DNA of 64,000 bases from Candidatus Poribacteria bacterium. Lineage in GTDB: Bacteria; Poribacteria; WGA-4E; WGA-3G. Below the pieces are notes generated by a model. It saw only the letters and a program-made list of their open reading frames with translations, was not told where the DNA came from and did not search any database. The stretch is taken from positions 35,361 to 99,360 of the forward strand of contig JAJDWA010000011.1 in assembly GCA_022825825.1 (NCBI GenBank), read 5' to 3'. The stretch's first letter is position 1. Every line of letters starts with the position of its first letter. Of the stretch, positions 8,543 to 17,761 are shown one piece after another. The position numbers and the translations under genes are program-made.

Positions 8543-8776
8543 TTACCTATGTGTCTCCATATACGCTCGGAGCACCGTATTTATCCGAGTGTGGAAATCT
8601 TGTCCTTGTTTTTTGAACCATTCTAATATTTCAGGTTCAATTTGGAGGTAATTTTCAGGGACAGTCCGTTTAGCATTTTCCCAAAAGTCGTCATCAAGTT
8701 CGGGAATCTCTGATGTGTCAATCGAGTCCTCAGGGAGACTCTCGATTTCAGAGAGTCGTGTCTTTGAAAGCTGCAT
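8543..8776 (-). CDS. BrnA-like antitoxin (orphan)
   Basis: 77 residues. The pattern D-x-S-E-I-P-E-L-D-D-D-F-W-E-N-A-K-R near the N-terminus and I-E-P-E-I-L-E-W-F-K-K-Q-G-x-x-F-x-T-R-I-N-x-V-L-R-A-Y at the C-terminus is the BrnA/BrnA-like antitoxin signature, where the C-terminal part is a ribbon-helix-helix DNA-binding fold. BrnA normally follows and neutralises the RNase toxin BrnT. No BrnT-like frame is seen on either side, so it appears to be an orphan that may act only as a repressor. It has a GGAG-containing ribosome-binding site and a promoter-like sequence upstream. Confidence 0.75.
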   Translation of the reverse strand: MQLSKTRLSEIESLPEDSIDTSEIPELDDDFWENAKRTVPENYLQIEPEILEWFKKQGQDFHTRINTVLRAYMETHR

Positions 8777-8847
8777 AATATTTTCTCCTTTCCTTGAAGG
8801 TTGCTTTTCTGGCGGAGAGAATTCATTGCCCCTATTCCGACATGAAT

Positions 8848-8876
8848 ATTATATCACTTTTCTGTAAAATTGACGA
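8848..8876 (-). promoter_or_regulatory. Predicted promoter for the BrnA-like gene
   Basis: Minus-strand TCGTCA (8876-8871, four of six consensus) and TATAAT (8853-8848) with 17-base spacing. Confidence 0.4.
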
Positions 8877-8924
8877 ATTTTTTAATTTTACATTTTTATT
8901 GCTCTGAAAATTGTCTTTATACCG

Positions 8925-8953
8925 TTGACATTTCAGTGAAAAAGTGATACCCT
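8925..8953 (+). promoter_or_regulatory. Predicted promoter of the 9-13 kb operon
   Basis: TTGACA at 8925-8930 and TACCCT at 8948-8953, 17-base spacer, 22 bases before the ATG at 8975. A GGAGG ribosome-binding site lies in between. Confidence 0.55.
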
Positions 8954-8974
8954 ACACATCAAGGAGGACGCATC

Positions 8975-10348
8975 ATGGCAACTTTAACGCAAACTGAAAA
9001 TCGTATTAGACCACTCTATATTGACGGATACACCCACCAACTGAGTTACGCACCTGGTGAGGAAATTGCGTTCCATGTCTCAACCAGTGCAGGAAGCCAT
9101 TCTCTTGAAATTGCTCGTATTGGTGCGGAACGCGAGGTTGTATTCAACGAATCTGGACTTCCGGGGAAGGCACAACCAATTCCCATAAATGCTTCATCAC
9201 ACGGATGTGGTTGGGAGGCTACCTATACGTTTGAAGTGCCAGATACATGGCAGAGCGGATACTATGAAGGCATACTCCGCGCATCAGATGGTGGCGGTGA
9301 CCCTATCTATAGAAATCACCGCACGGCTGAAAGTTCCCTGTTTTTCATTGTCCGTCCAGCAGAACCGGGAATAAAAACCTCAATTCTGTTTCAACTCTCT
9401 ACCAACACCTATAACGCCTACACCAATTGGGGAGGTTTTAGTCTTTACGGGTATCACGGGCAGAATGGCATGCAAGGGCGGCGTGTTTCATTTGACCGAC
9501 CTCTTGGGAGCCAGTTTAGGACTTGGGAGTTGCCCTTTGTTGTCTGGGCAGAACAGAACGGATATACCCTTGATTATGCCGCGAATAGTGATCTTGAGTT
9601 CCGTCCTGAAATGTTGGAACATTACAAGCTTGTCCTGAGCCTTGGACATGACGAATACTGGTCTGCCCCAATGCGTGACAATCTTGAAGCGTTTATTACG
9701 AAGGGGGGAAACGCTGCTTTCTTCAGCGGAAATGCTGTGTGTTGGCAGGTGCGTTCTGAAGACGAAGGACGTGCGCTTGTTTGTTGGAAACAGAGTTACA
9801 ACCAAGACCCTGTTTACAAAACCGATGATTACAGCACGTTGAGTACCTTGTGGAGTCACTATTTAGTAGACCGTCCTGAAAACGAGTTGACCGGTGTCGG
9901 TTTCCGACAAGGCGGTTATCATTTGAGTCATGGGCAATTTATGGATGGAGATGGTGCATATATGGCACACCGTCCGGAACATTGGGTATTTGAAGGCACA
10001 GACTTGGCAAGGGATAACAAGTTTGGTGGACAAAATACCATTGTCGGCTACGAATGTGATGGATGTGAATTTACTCTGCAAGATGGCTTGCCTGTGCCGA
10101 CCTATCAAGACGGCACTCCCGAAGGATTTACAATCCTCGCGACTGCGCCTGTTCGTTGGCATCCAGATGATTGCGAATGGTATGAACGTTGGGAACAAGG
10201 GCATACTGGTGCAGCAACGATGGGTATTTATACGAAAGGTGGCACTGTCTTTACTGCTGCTACAACAGATTGGTCACACGGATTGTCAGGTGGGGATGCT
10301 GTCGTTGAACAGATTACGCATAACGTTTTGAAACGGCTTACGAGGTAA
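8975..10348 (+). CDS. N,N-dimethylformamidase large-subunit-like protein
   Basis: 457 residues without a signal peptide. The N-terminal ~120 residues are beta-rich (Y-A-P-G-E-E-I-A-F-H-V-S). The rest carries the blocks characteristic of the DmfA large subunit C-terminal domain: STNTYNAYTNWGG, L-S-L-G-H-D-E-Y-W-S, F-S-G-N-A-V-C-W-Q-V-R, and a closing G-T-V-F-T-A-A-T-T-D-W-S-H-G-L. The characterised enzyme hydrolyses dimethylformamide using an Fe centre, but most family members are uncharacterised and may act on other amides. The small subunit of the classical enzyme is not visible. The sulfatase follows after 5 bases, with GAGGT near the end of this gene serving as its ribosome-binding site. 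Confidence 0.7.
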   Translation: MATLTQTENRIRPLYIDGYTHQLSYAPGEEIAFHVSTSAGSHSLEIARIGAEREVVFNESGLPGKAQPIPINASSHGCGWEATYTFEVPDTWQSGYYEGILRASDGGGDPIYRNHRTAESSLFFIVRPAEPGIKTSILFQLSTNTYNAYTNWGGFSLYGYHGQNGMQGRRVSFDRPLGSQFRTWELPFVVWAEQNGYTLDYAANSDLEFRPEMLEHYKLVLSLGHDEYWSAPMRDNLEAFITKGGNAAFFSGNAVCWQVRSEDEGRALVCWKQSYNQDPVYKTDDYSTLSTLWSHYLVDRPENELTGVGFRQGGYHLSHGQFMDGDGAYMAHRPEHWVFEGTDLARDNKFGGQNTIVGYECDGCEFTLQDGLPVPTYQDGTPEGFTILATAPVRWHPDDCEWYERWEQGHTGAATMGIYTKGGTVFTAATTDWSHGLSGGDAVVEQITHNVLKRLTR

Positions 10349-10353
10349 TTGAA

Positions 10354-11802
10354 ATGTCTGATGCTCGTCCAAATATCGTGCTTATAACTACTGACCAACA
10401 ACGCGGCGACTGTTTAGGTATTGATCCTGACGGTCCCGACTGCCTGCAGACACCGAACCTGGACTGGATCGGCCGTAGCGGCACGCACTTCCGCCGCGGG
10501 TATGCCGAATGCCCGAGTTGTATCCCTGCCCGACGTGGCATAATGACCGGTACCGCACCAGCTGCCAACGGAATGGTTGGGTATACAGGAGCACAATGGA
10601 ATCCACCCCATACCCTTGCTGGCGAATTATCTGCTGCCGGTTATCAAACCGAGATGATAGGCAAACTACACCTAAGTCCACCGCGTAAACGATACGGTTT
10701 CGATCATCTCCAATTGTCCGATGCTACACATGGAACTGTGAACAACGACTATGTTGAATGGTTGCAGCAATATCACCGTCGCAACGATTATGATCCGGGA
10801 ATGGCACACGGTGTTTCTGCTAACGGATGGGTTGGTCGTCCGCATCACCTGCCCGAAGAGCAGATGCACACCTTTTGGTGTGTTGACCGCGCTCTCAAAT
10901 TCCTACGAAAACGTGATCCGTCAGTGCCGTATTTTCTCAACATCTCCTTTATAGACCCGCATCCGCCTTTGACACCACCGCTCCACTATTACCAACGCTA
11001 TATTCAGCGGGAACTTCCGCCACCTGTGGTCGGCGATTGGGCGCCAGAATTCGAGGGGGAGCAGAAGGGATTGAATCCAAATGCTTGGGAAATTTGCCTT
11101 GATAGCCACGATATGCAGTGTGCCCGTGCTGCTTATTACGGGATGATCAATTTCATTGACGATCAGATCGGCAGACTGCTCCAGAATGTCGGTAGTCTGA
11201 ATGACTGTCTCGTCATTTTCACTTCCGACCACGGTGAGATGCTGGGTGATCACAACATGTTCCGAAAAACCTTTCCGTACGAAGCTTCTGCACGAGTGCC
11301 TTTTCTCATGCGCGCACCAGCGAGATGGGGTTATCCGAAAGAAACCATCTGCCATAGTCCTGTCGGTTTACAGGACATCATGCCCACGATTCTTGACGCT
11401 GCAAAAATTGAGATTCCCAGCACCTGTACCGGTAAAAGTCTACTCCCAATCATGCGCGGCGATACTGATCGAGTAAGAGACTGTCTACACGGTGAACACT
11501 CCGGTTGCTACAATTACAAGCACGGCAACCATTATGTAACTGATGGCCACCATAAGTACATCTGGTATTCCCAAACTGGCAGAGAACATCTTTTTAATCT
11601 GCAAGATGATCCGCACGAAACAATTGATTTGGCAGGCAAGGACGATGCAGAAACTCGACTAACGCCTTGGAGAAAGAGACTAATTGCGTTTCTACGTGAC
11701 CGTCCTGAAGGTTTTACCGATGGCACAAGTCTGATAGCAGGGCAACCTCATAATGCTTTGCTGCCGGACTATCAACCCGATGCTACCTATCCTTATTTAT
11801 AA
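10354..11802 (+). CDS. Type I sulfatase (formylglycine-dependent)
   Basis: 482 residues. The active-site signature C56-I-P-A-R60 in the block starting PSCIPARRG is the C-x-P-x-R motif whose Cys is oxidised to formylglycine. Metal-site residues are in NIVLITTDQQRGD near the N-terminus and FTSDHGEMLGDH later, with G-K-L-H at the substrate site. No signal peptide is seen, so it is probably cytoplasmic. It needs a formylglycine-generating enzyme encoded elsewhere. It hydrolyses sulfate esters (substrate unknown) or, in relatives, phosphonate or choline-O-sulfate esters. It is tightly linked to the upstream amidase-like gene. Confidence 0.85.
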   Translation: MSDARPNIVLITTDQQRGDCLGIDPDGPDCLQTPNLDWIGRSGTHFRRGYAECPSCIPARRGIMTGTAPAANGMVGYTGAQWNPPHTLAGELSAAGYQTEMIGKLHLSPPRKRYGFDHLQLSDATHGTVNNDYVEWLQQYHRRNDYDPGMAHGVSANGWVGRPHHLPEEQMHTFWCVDRALKFLRKRDPSVPYFLNISFIDPHPPLTPPLHYYQRYIQRELPPPVVGDWAPEFEGEQKGLNPNAWEICLDSHDMQCARAAYYGMINFIDDQIGRLLQNVGSLNDCLVIFTSDHGEMLGDHNMFRKTFPYEASARVPFLMRAPARWGYPKETICHSPVGLQDIMPTILDAAKIEIPSTCTGKSLLPIMRGDTDRVRDCLHGEHSGCYNYKHGNHYVTDGHHKYIWYSQTGREHLFNLQDDPHETIDLAGKDDAETRLTPWRKRLIAFLRDRPEGFTDGTSLIAGQPHNALLPDYQPDATYPYL

Positions 11803-11869
11803 AGTTTCTGCTTAGGGAAAACCTTAAATTCTGTTGCGTCCTCGGTGATAGCGTGCTATCCTATTCAGT

Positions 11870-13264
11870 ATGGATAAGGAAACACAAAACTTCTCTGGTG
11901 CGGTACTCTTAATCTCCTGCTACGAACTCGGACACCGGCCGATGGGACTGACGCGTCCACTCGGTGCGCTTGAAGCTGCTGGATTTTTCCCTGATACCAT
12001 TGACATTGCAGTTGAAACCTTGGACGCAGAAAAAGTTAAACGCGCCCGGTTTATCGGTATCTCTGTTCCAATGCATACTGCCTTGCGGCTTGGTGTTCAC
12101 CTTCTCCAACGAATTCGCGATCTCAATCCAGATGTTTCAATATGCATGTATGGACTTTACGCTGAACTTAATTCGGATTATCTACTTTCACACGGGGTTG
12201 ACTTTTGCATCGGTGGTGCAGCATCAACGCGACTTGTTGAATTAGTGCAATCCCTTGTAGAAGAAAAAGGATTTGAGGCACAAAAACCTCGCCCTACAAT
12301 TATAAAAAACGGAAAACTACCCTCTTTGGAAAAGTATGCACGATTTGAGGATAACGGTGAGGTGCGAACCGTCGGATATACGGAGACAACGCACGGATGC
12401 AAGCATCTTTGCACGCACTGTCCTATCCCACCTGTCTATAATGGCAAGTTTTTCGCTGTGAAACGAGAAACTGTGTTAGACGAAATTCAGAAACAGGTAG
12501 CTGAAGGGGCAACGCATATCACATTCGGAGATCCAGATTTTCTCAACGGACCGATGCATGGACTCCGAATTCTGCGCGCAATGCATGAGGCATTCCCTAA
12601 TCTTACTTTTGACTTTACAACGAAGATTGAGCATATTCTCAAACACAGCAAACACTTCCCCGAATTTGCGAAACTCGGATGCCGATTTGTCATCTCTGCT
12701 GTGGAATCGCTGAGCGAAAAGGTGTTAACGATTTTAGAGAAACACCATACCCGCGCAGATGTTGAAACTGCAATTGACATCGTTCATGGTGCTGGCATCG
12801 CGCTGCGCCCAACATGGGTACCGTTCACACCGTGGACAACCTTAGACGACTATCTTGAAATCCTTGAATTCGTTGGGACGCATCGCCTCATTTATCATGT
12901 TGATCCTGTGCAGTTTGCTGTTCGGTTGCTAATTCCTCCCGGTTCATATCTACTTAACAGTCCCGAAACGAAAGCACTTTCCCTTACACTTGATGAAACC
13001 GCCTTTAGTTATATTTGGGCACATCCCGATGCACGGATGGATGAACTTCATAAAACGATTAATGCCCTTGTCCAAAATGATGCTCGAACCGGTGTTGATA
13101 CGTTAGATACTTTCTATCGGATATGGGAACTTGCTGCTGATATGCAGGGACAGGCTGCGCCGAAACCAAACAAGACTACCAATTTACCCGCACCTCGGAT
13201 TACCGAGGCGTGGTTCTGCTGAGCAGAGCCTACTGAGGGGCAGTTTGCGCCGATTCAGGTTTAG
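11870..13264 (+). CDS. B12-binding radical SAM selenoprotein with CUAEP tail (TGA 13220-13222 read as Sec)
   Basis: 464 residues if the internal TGA is translated. Residues ~11-130 resemble a cobalamin-binding domain, although the canonical D-x-H-x-x-G motif is not evident. The radical SAM cluster motif C177-x3-C181-x2-C184 sits in THGCKHLCTHCPIPP, followed by a TIM-barrel. The conventional frame stops at 13222 right after R-I-T-E-A-W-F-C. In the same frame the sequence continues Ala-Glu-Pro-Thr-Glu and eight more codons to a TAG at 13262. The Cys-Sec-Ala-Glu-Pro tail is the defining signature of the family I know as CUAEP/CCAEP-tail radical SAM (seleno)protein, where other members have Cys-Cys. 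The Sec call is therefore strong, although selA-D lie outside the window. The reaction is unknown. DUF169 and SDR genes lie downstream. Confidence 0.85.
13223..13251 (+). promoter_or_regulatory. Possible bacterial SECIS-like hairpin after the Sec TGA
   Basis: Starting 10 bases past the TGA, ACTG (13232-13235) pairs with CAGT (13241-13244) around the loop AGGGG. Outside a 2x2 internal loop GC (13228-13229) pairs with GC (13247-13248). The apical loop has a G in its second position, as in bacterial SECIS elements. The stem is short and the loop is slightly closer to the TGA than usual, so this is suggestive only. Confidence 0.4.
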
Positions 13265-13335
13265 TTTGTCAGAACAAGTATTTCCGATAAACGAGAATCA
13301 GATATTCAATTTACCTACAACAGGAGGTTGAAATA

Positions 13336-15573
13336 ATGAAAAAGTTGTTTCTGGCATTCGCCCTATTTTTCTCTGTAACATTGTGTCTATCAACTGCTTT
13401 CGCGCAATATGAACCCTCCACACAGATAGGTTTACCCGAAGGTGCCATTGCACGTTTCTGCAAAGGGACTATAGAGGAGATAATGTATTCCCCGGATGGC
13501 ACGCGGTTTGCTGTTACCACATCCATTGGCGTTTGGATCTACGATTCTCAAACTGGTGAAGAACTTGACCTAATAACAGGAAAACATACTGATAGCGTCT
13601 ATTCCGCTGCGTATTCACCGGATAGTAAAACAATCGCAATAACCAGTCGAGACGGGACGGTGAGATTATGGGATGCACGTACAGGTAAACTTCAAAAAAC
13701 GCTCACTGGACATAAGCACTCGGTTTTGTCTGTTGCATATTCCCCAGATGGTGGTACACTGGCAACTAGAGGTGTAGACGATACAATCCGACTTTGGAAT
13801 GCACGCACAGATAAATATATAAAAACACTTAAAGGGCATACAAAGGCCGTCTTGTCAGTTGTGTTCTCACCAGACAGTAAAACAATCGCAAGTAGCAGTA
13901 ATGATGGCACAATCCGATTTTGGGATGTGGAGAGAGGACAACTGATAAATACACTTTCTGGATATCCTCTATATCGGGACCTGATTGCTTACTCTCCAGA
14001 TGGCAGGACGCTCCTGGTAGCAAACGATCCACATTACAACCCAAATCGTAGGACGCAGATAATAGCACTTGATAAAATATACACGATACACATGTTGAAT
14101 GTGGCTACTGGAAAACTTATAAGAACATTCTCTTCGCTGAACTATATTAATTGTTTTACATTTTCTCCGGATGGAGAAACTATCGCAATTAGCGATGGAG
14201 AAAGATTTGGACTCTGGAATGCTACCACTGGGAAACATCTAAAAACCTTTATTGAGGAGATACATGAAGTCAATTCTATCGCATATTCACCCGATGGCAA
14301 AACAATCGCTACTGCAAGCATGGACGGGACGATTCGCTGGTGGAATGTGCAAACCGGAGAAAACATAGAAACATTCCCAAGGTTTATTGATGCGTATGGT
14401 CCTATAAAATACTCCCCCAACGGTAAAACCATTGCAATTACTGAAGGGAAAGAGATAAGTCTATGGAATGTCACCACTGGAAAACATCTAAAAACACTTA
14501 AAGGACATGAACGTTTTATTTTTGGTATGGCGTTTTCTCCGGATGGAGATACCATTGCAACTGGTAGTACCGACGGGACAGCACGGTTGTGGAACGCACA
14601 TACAGGAGAAACCATAAAAATACTCGTTACACATAGGAACCATGTCAATACTCCTATTCGTATTGATACGCCTGTGTATTCACCAGATGGCAAAACAATT
14701 GCCGCTCATAGTAAGGACAATTGGGTGTGGCTATGGGAGACACACACAGGAAAAACCATAATTGCGATTCCAGGGAAGGTTAGTCATTTTAGACGTTTCA
14801 TGTTTTCACCAGATGGTCGGATACTTGCAACTAATAGTAGAGACAAGCCAGTACAATTGTGGGACACAATAACGGGAAAGAATATTAATACACTCATGGG
14901 ACATGCATGGCACATTATGTTTTCGCCAGATGGCAAAACAATTGCAACTTATACTGACGACATGGTGCAATTGTGGGATACAATTACAGGAGAAAACATC
15001 AATACACTTTTTGCACCAAATGCATACGTCATCGCAGTTTTGCATCTACATAATAAACCATTCGCAATTACTATCTACGAGGATAAAACATCGTCACTAT
15101 GGGATGTTACCACGGGGCAGCTCATAAAAAAATTTAAGAGACCTGGAGATGTATTTTCTAAATTTTTTGGATGGCTGAACCTTGAAAAAGTATCACGTTT
15201 TGACTATGATATCCAGTGTTCACCGACCAGCAATACATTTGTGACTATTGCAGATCACACCCCCGTACGGTTATGGAATATTACCACAGGAAAACTAATA
15301 GGAAAACCAATAAAACACCTCAAAGGCGAAGACGGATACATCCGCGTTATGTATTCACCAGATGGGAAGACATTCGCGACCATTCCAGTTGGTGATGATT
15401 TTGAAGGAGGCACAGTTCGACTGTGGGATGCTGCCACAGGTAAACACTTGAAAACACTCAGAGGGCATTCGAATTGTGATTATGACTCAGTTACGTATTC
15501 CCCTGACAGCAAGACAATCGCAACGGGACATTATGATGGTACAATCATACTATGGGATATACCCTCACGGTAA
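13336..15573 (+). CDS. Secreted WD40-repeat beta-propeller protein
   Basis: 745 residues. A clean signal peptide (MKKLFLAFALFFSVTLCLS, cleavage near A-F-A) precedes about 16 WD40 units. Each unit has a variant of Y/F-S-P-D-G-K-T-I-A, then V-R-L-W-D/N and T-G-K-H-L-K-T-L-K-G-H. The number fits two stacked propellers. One unit near residue 570 is degenerate. No catalytic domain is fused, so it is a periplasmic or surface scaffold of unknown target. The ribosome-binding site AGGAGG is 8 bases before the ATG. The gene starts 71 bases after the end of the selenoprotein reading frame. Confidence 0.9.
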   Translation: MKKLFLAFALFFSVTLCLSTAFAQYEPSTQIGLPEGAIARFCKGTIEEIMYSPDGTRFAVTTSIGVWIYDSQTGEELDLITGKHTDSVYSAAYSPDSKTIAITSRDGTVRLWDARTGKLQKTLTGHKHSVLSVAYSPDGGTLATRGVDDTIRLWNARTDKYIKTLKGHTKAVLSVVFSPDSKTIASSSNDGTIRFWDVERGQLINTLSGYPLYRDLIAYSPDGRTLLVANDPHYNPNRRTQIIALDKIYTIHMLNVATGKLIRTFSSLNYINCFTFSPDGETIAISDGERFGLWNATTGKHLKTFIEEIHEVNSIAYSPDGKTIATASMDGTIRWWNVQTGENIETFPRFIDAYGPIKYSPNGKTIAITEGKEISLWNVTTGKHLKTLKGHERFIFGMAFSPDGDTIATGSTDGTARLWNAHTGETIKILVTHRNHVNTPIRIDTPVYSPDGKTIAAHSKDNWVWLWETHTGKTIIAIPGKVSHFRRFMFSPDGRILATNSRDKPVQLWDTITGKNINTLMGHAWHIMFSPDGKTIATYTDDMVQLWDTITGENINTLFAPNAYVIAVLHLHNKPFAITIYEDKTSSLWDVTTGQLIKKFKRPGDVFSKFFGWLNLEKVSRFDYDIQCSPTSNTFVTIADHTPVRLWNITTGKLIGKPIKHLKGEDGYIRVMYSPDGKTFATIPVGDDFEGGTVRLWDAATGKHLKTLRGHSNCDYDSVTYSPDSKTIATGHYDGTIILWDIPSR

Positions 15574-15614
15574 GCAATCGGTATTCATACCGACAATAAT
15601 AAAAAGGAGAAGAT

Positions 15615-16301
15615 ATGACAGAACAATTACAAGAACTACTCGATTTAGAAACTGCACCTATTGCAGTAACATTTCACGACGCGCAACCTGATGGTGTTTC
15701 CCGCGTGGAAAAAGCTGAGGCATCCGGCTGCACCTATTGGAAACGTGCATCGGAAGGTAAGACCTTCTACACCGAGGCATCCGACCACTACAACTGTCCG
15801 ATTGGGTGTTATACCCATAATGTTGAACTACCTGACGCACAGATGGAGGAATTGGAAAACACGCTCGGACTGATGGGTGAACTCGGTTATATTAGTATGG
15901 ACGAGGTCCCTGGCATTCCTCGGAGGGAAGACGCTTTTAAAAATGCGGTTTACGCTCCTTTAGCAGACACAACTGACATACCAGATGTTGTTCTTATCTC
16001 TGGCACGCCGAAGCAGATGATGCTCTTAGTAGAAGCTGCAACCGCTGCAGGAATCGGTACAGAAAACGGTGTGATGGGCAGACCGACGTGTGCTGTCATA
16101 CCGGCCGTTATGCAGTCTGATAAAGGGGCAAGTAGTTTAGGGTGCATCGGCAACCGCGTTTATACTGCACTCTCTGATGATGATTTCTACTTCGCCTTCC
16201 CGGGCAAACACATTGATGCACTCGTTAAAAAGTTAGAGACAATTGTGAATGCAAACCGTGCATTAGAAGAATATCATCAGCAGCGCCAAGCGGAGATTTA
16301 A
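15615..16301 (+). CDS. DUF169 family protein
   Basis: 228 residues. Features of the DUF169 family include the opening L-x-x-x-L-D-L-E-T-A-P-I-A-V-T-F, a Cys- and His-containing segment (S-G-C-T-Y-W then D-H-Y-N-C-P-I-G-C-Y-T-H) and the C-terminal S-L-G-C-I-G-N-R. The conserved cysteines suggest binding of a metal or cofactor; the biochemical function of the family is not established. The ribosome-binding site is AAGGAG. The stop codon TAA is immediately followed by the ATG of the SDR gene, so the two are coupled. In this neighbourhood it may serve the same pathway as the radical SAM selenoprotein (inference). Confidence 0.8.
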   Translation: MTEQLQELLDLETAPIAVTFHDAQPDGVSRVEKAEASGCTYWKRASEGKTFYTEASDHYNCPIGCYTHNVELPDAQMEELENTLGLMGELGYISMDEVPGIPRREDAFKNAVYAPLADTTDIPDVVLISGTPKQMMLLVEAATAAGIGTENGVMGRPTCAVIPAVMQSDKGASSLGCIGNRVYTALSDDDFYFAFPGKHIDALVKKLETIVNANRALEEYHQQRQAEI

Positions 16302-17108
16302 ATGCATACCGTTGCAGTTATTACGGGTGCAGCGAGGGGTATCGGCCGGGGTTTGGCAGAACGGTTCGCTGCAGAAGGGATGGCGGTTGTCCTTGCAGAT
16401 ATTGAAGAAGAACCTTTAGCCAATCTTGAGGCTGACTTGTGTGCGAAAGGTGCGACTGTACTTGCTGTAAAAACAGATGTCTCAAACGCTGAAGATGTTG
16501 AAAATCTTGCAGTCCAAACGTATGATACATTTGGTGCGGTGCATATTCTCTGCAACAATGCAGGTGTTGTTTGTAGTCGTCCTATCTGGGAGCATACCGT
16601 CGCCGATTGGGAATGGGTGTTAGGCGTTAACCTATGGGGTGTAATTCACGGTATCCGTACGTTTGTTCCCCGCATGCTCGCGCAAGATACTGAGTGTCAT
16701 ATCGTCAACACCGCTTCGATTCTTGGTTTAGTACGCGGTCCGGGTGAAGGTATTTATAAGGTAAGTAAACACGGTGTTGTTACGCTTTCGGAAACGCTCG
16801 CTGATGAATTGGCACAAAAAGGATCGCAGATTCAGGTGCATGTGTTGTGTCCCGGTTGGGTTCGGACAGGTATCTTAGACTCTGTCCGAAACCGCCCAGA
16901 TGCTTTACAAAACCCAACAGAGAAAACGCAGCTTCAACAAACTATAGGTGCTTCTCGGAATGTACGCGCTGAGATGGAGGCGGGGATGTCGCCTGTGGAA
17001 GTAGCTGAACATGTCTATAAGGCTATCCAGACTGGCACTTTTTATATTTTTACACATCCTGAACACAAAACGTGGATTCAGGTGCGTATGGAAAGTATCC
17101 TTGGATAG
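16302..17108 (+). CDS. Short-chain dehydrogenase/reductase (SDR)
   Basis: 268 residues, classical SDR length. It has the cofactor motif TGAARGIG at the N-terminus, an acidic D after the second strand (LADIEEE, favouring NAD(H)), NNAG in the middle, and the catalytic Ser (ASILG) and Tyr-x3-Lys (Y-K-V-S-K). P-G-W-V-R-T follows the active site. It oxidises or reduces an alcohol or ketone of unknown identity. It starts on the base after the DUF169 stop codon, which implies co-translation. Confidence 0.88.
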   Translation: MHTVAVITGAARGIGRGLAERFAAEGMAVVLADIEEEPLANLEADLCAKGATVLAVKTDVSNAEDVENLAVQTYDTFGAVHILCNNAGVVCSRPIWEHTVADWEWVLGVNLWGVIHGIRTFVPRMLAQDTECHIVNTASILGLVRGPGEGIYKVSKHGVVTLSETLADELAQKGSQIQVHVLCPGWVRTGILDSVRNRPDALQNPTEKTQLQQTIGASRNVRAEMEAGMSPVEVAEHVYKAIQTGTFYIFTHPEHKTWIQVRMESILG

Positions 17109-17264
17109 TGCCAATGTCATTGCCTTACTGATAACAAGTTGTATGTTCCTACAGCAAATCTTGCACAGGAAAAGTCTAAAAAGAATTCTATAACCATAAC
17201 ATTCATTGCCACATCATAATGATTTATGGTGAATTAGAAAAATAAATAAACACTTTCTTCCCAC

Positions 17265-17290
17265 GGTAGGCGAGGTTTCCTAACCTCGCT
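17265..17290. repeat. R1 repeat, single arm (cgagg variant)
   Basis: ggtaggcgaggtttcctaac followed by ctcgct: one self-complementary arm of the dispersed repeat in the SDR/membrane-protein gap. Confidence 0.7.
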
Positions 17291-17349
17291 GGTGTGTAAA
17301 GTGTTCAATTAATTCTAAAATTTACCATAATATCATTAGGAGTGAAGCC

Positions 17350-17751
17350 ATGTTGAAATCTATTTTCCGTTTCTCAGTTTTTTTATCTGCAATTGCATTG
17401 CCATCTTTCGCCGATCTGACACAGCAAGACCTTAATGAGATTCGCTTGATTGTCAAAGAGGAAATTGAGAAGGAAATCATGCCTATGAAAACAGAGATAA
17501 CCTCAATAAAGATAGAGATTGCAGCTGTTAAAGGAGAAATTGCGCGGGTACAAGGCAAACTTGACCGTTTTGGCAGAAATATTATATGGGCAATTGCTAT
17601 GTTTGCAGTTGGGATTATCCCTCACAGAATTATCGCATGGCGCAAAAGAAGGCTTCGCTTACAAGAAGAACATATTAAAGAAAAGAAGACTCAAGCAGAA
17701 CTCATAGCAGAGATAGAAAAACTTAAACAACAACGTATTGTAAATCCTTGA
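17350..17751 (+). CDS. Small exported/membrane coiled-coil protein, unknown function
   Basis: 133 residues. An N-terminal signal-like segment (residues 3-20, ending P-S-F-A) is followed by a charged heptad-rich coiled coil (about 24-74, with I-x-x-E-I/V-K repeats). A transmembrane helix follows (about 77-95, I-I-W-A-I-A-M-F-A-V-G), then a second coiled coil rich in Lys and Glu to the end. No family is recognised. The start has GGAG nine bases upstream. The gene ends 10 bases before the convergent PhyH gene. Confidence 0.65.
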   Translation: MLKSIFRFSVFLSAIALPSFADLTQQDLNEIRLIVKEEIEKEIMPMKTEITSIKIEIAAVKGEIARVQGKLDRFGRNIIWAIAMFAVGIIPHRIIAWRKRRLRLQEEHIKEKKTQAELIAEIEKLKQQRIVNP

Positions 17752-17761
17752 AAAGCATCGC

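Noticed and set aside
14142..14693. 183-codon minus-strand frame
   Set aside because: Shadow of the WD40 repeats: regular codon pattern of the plus strand keeps the opposite strand open.
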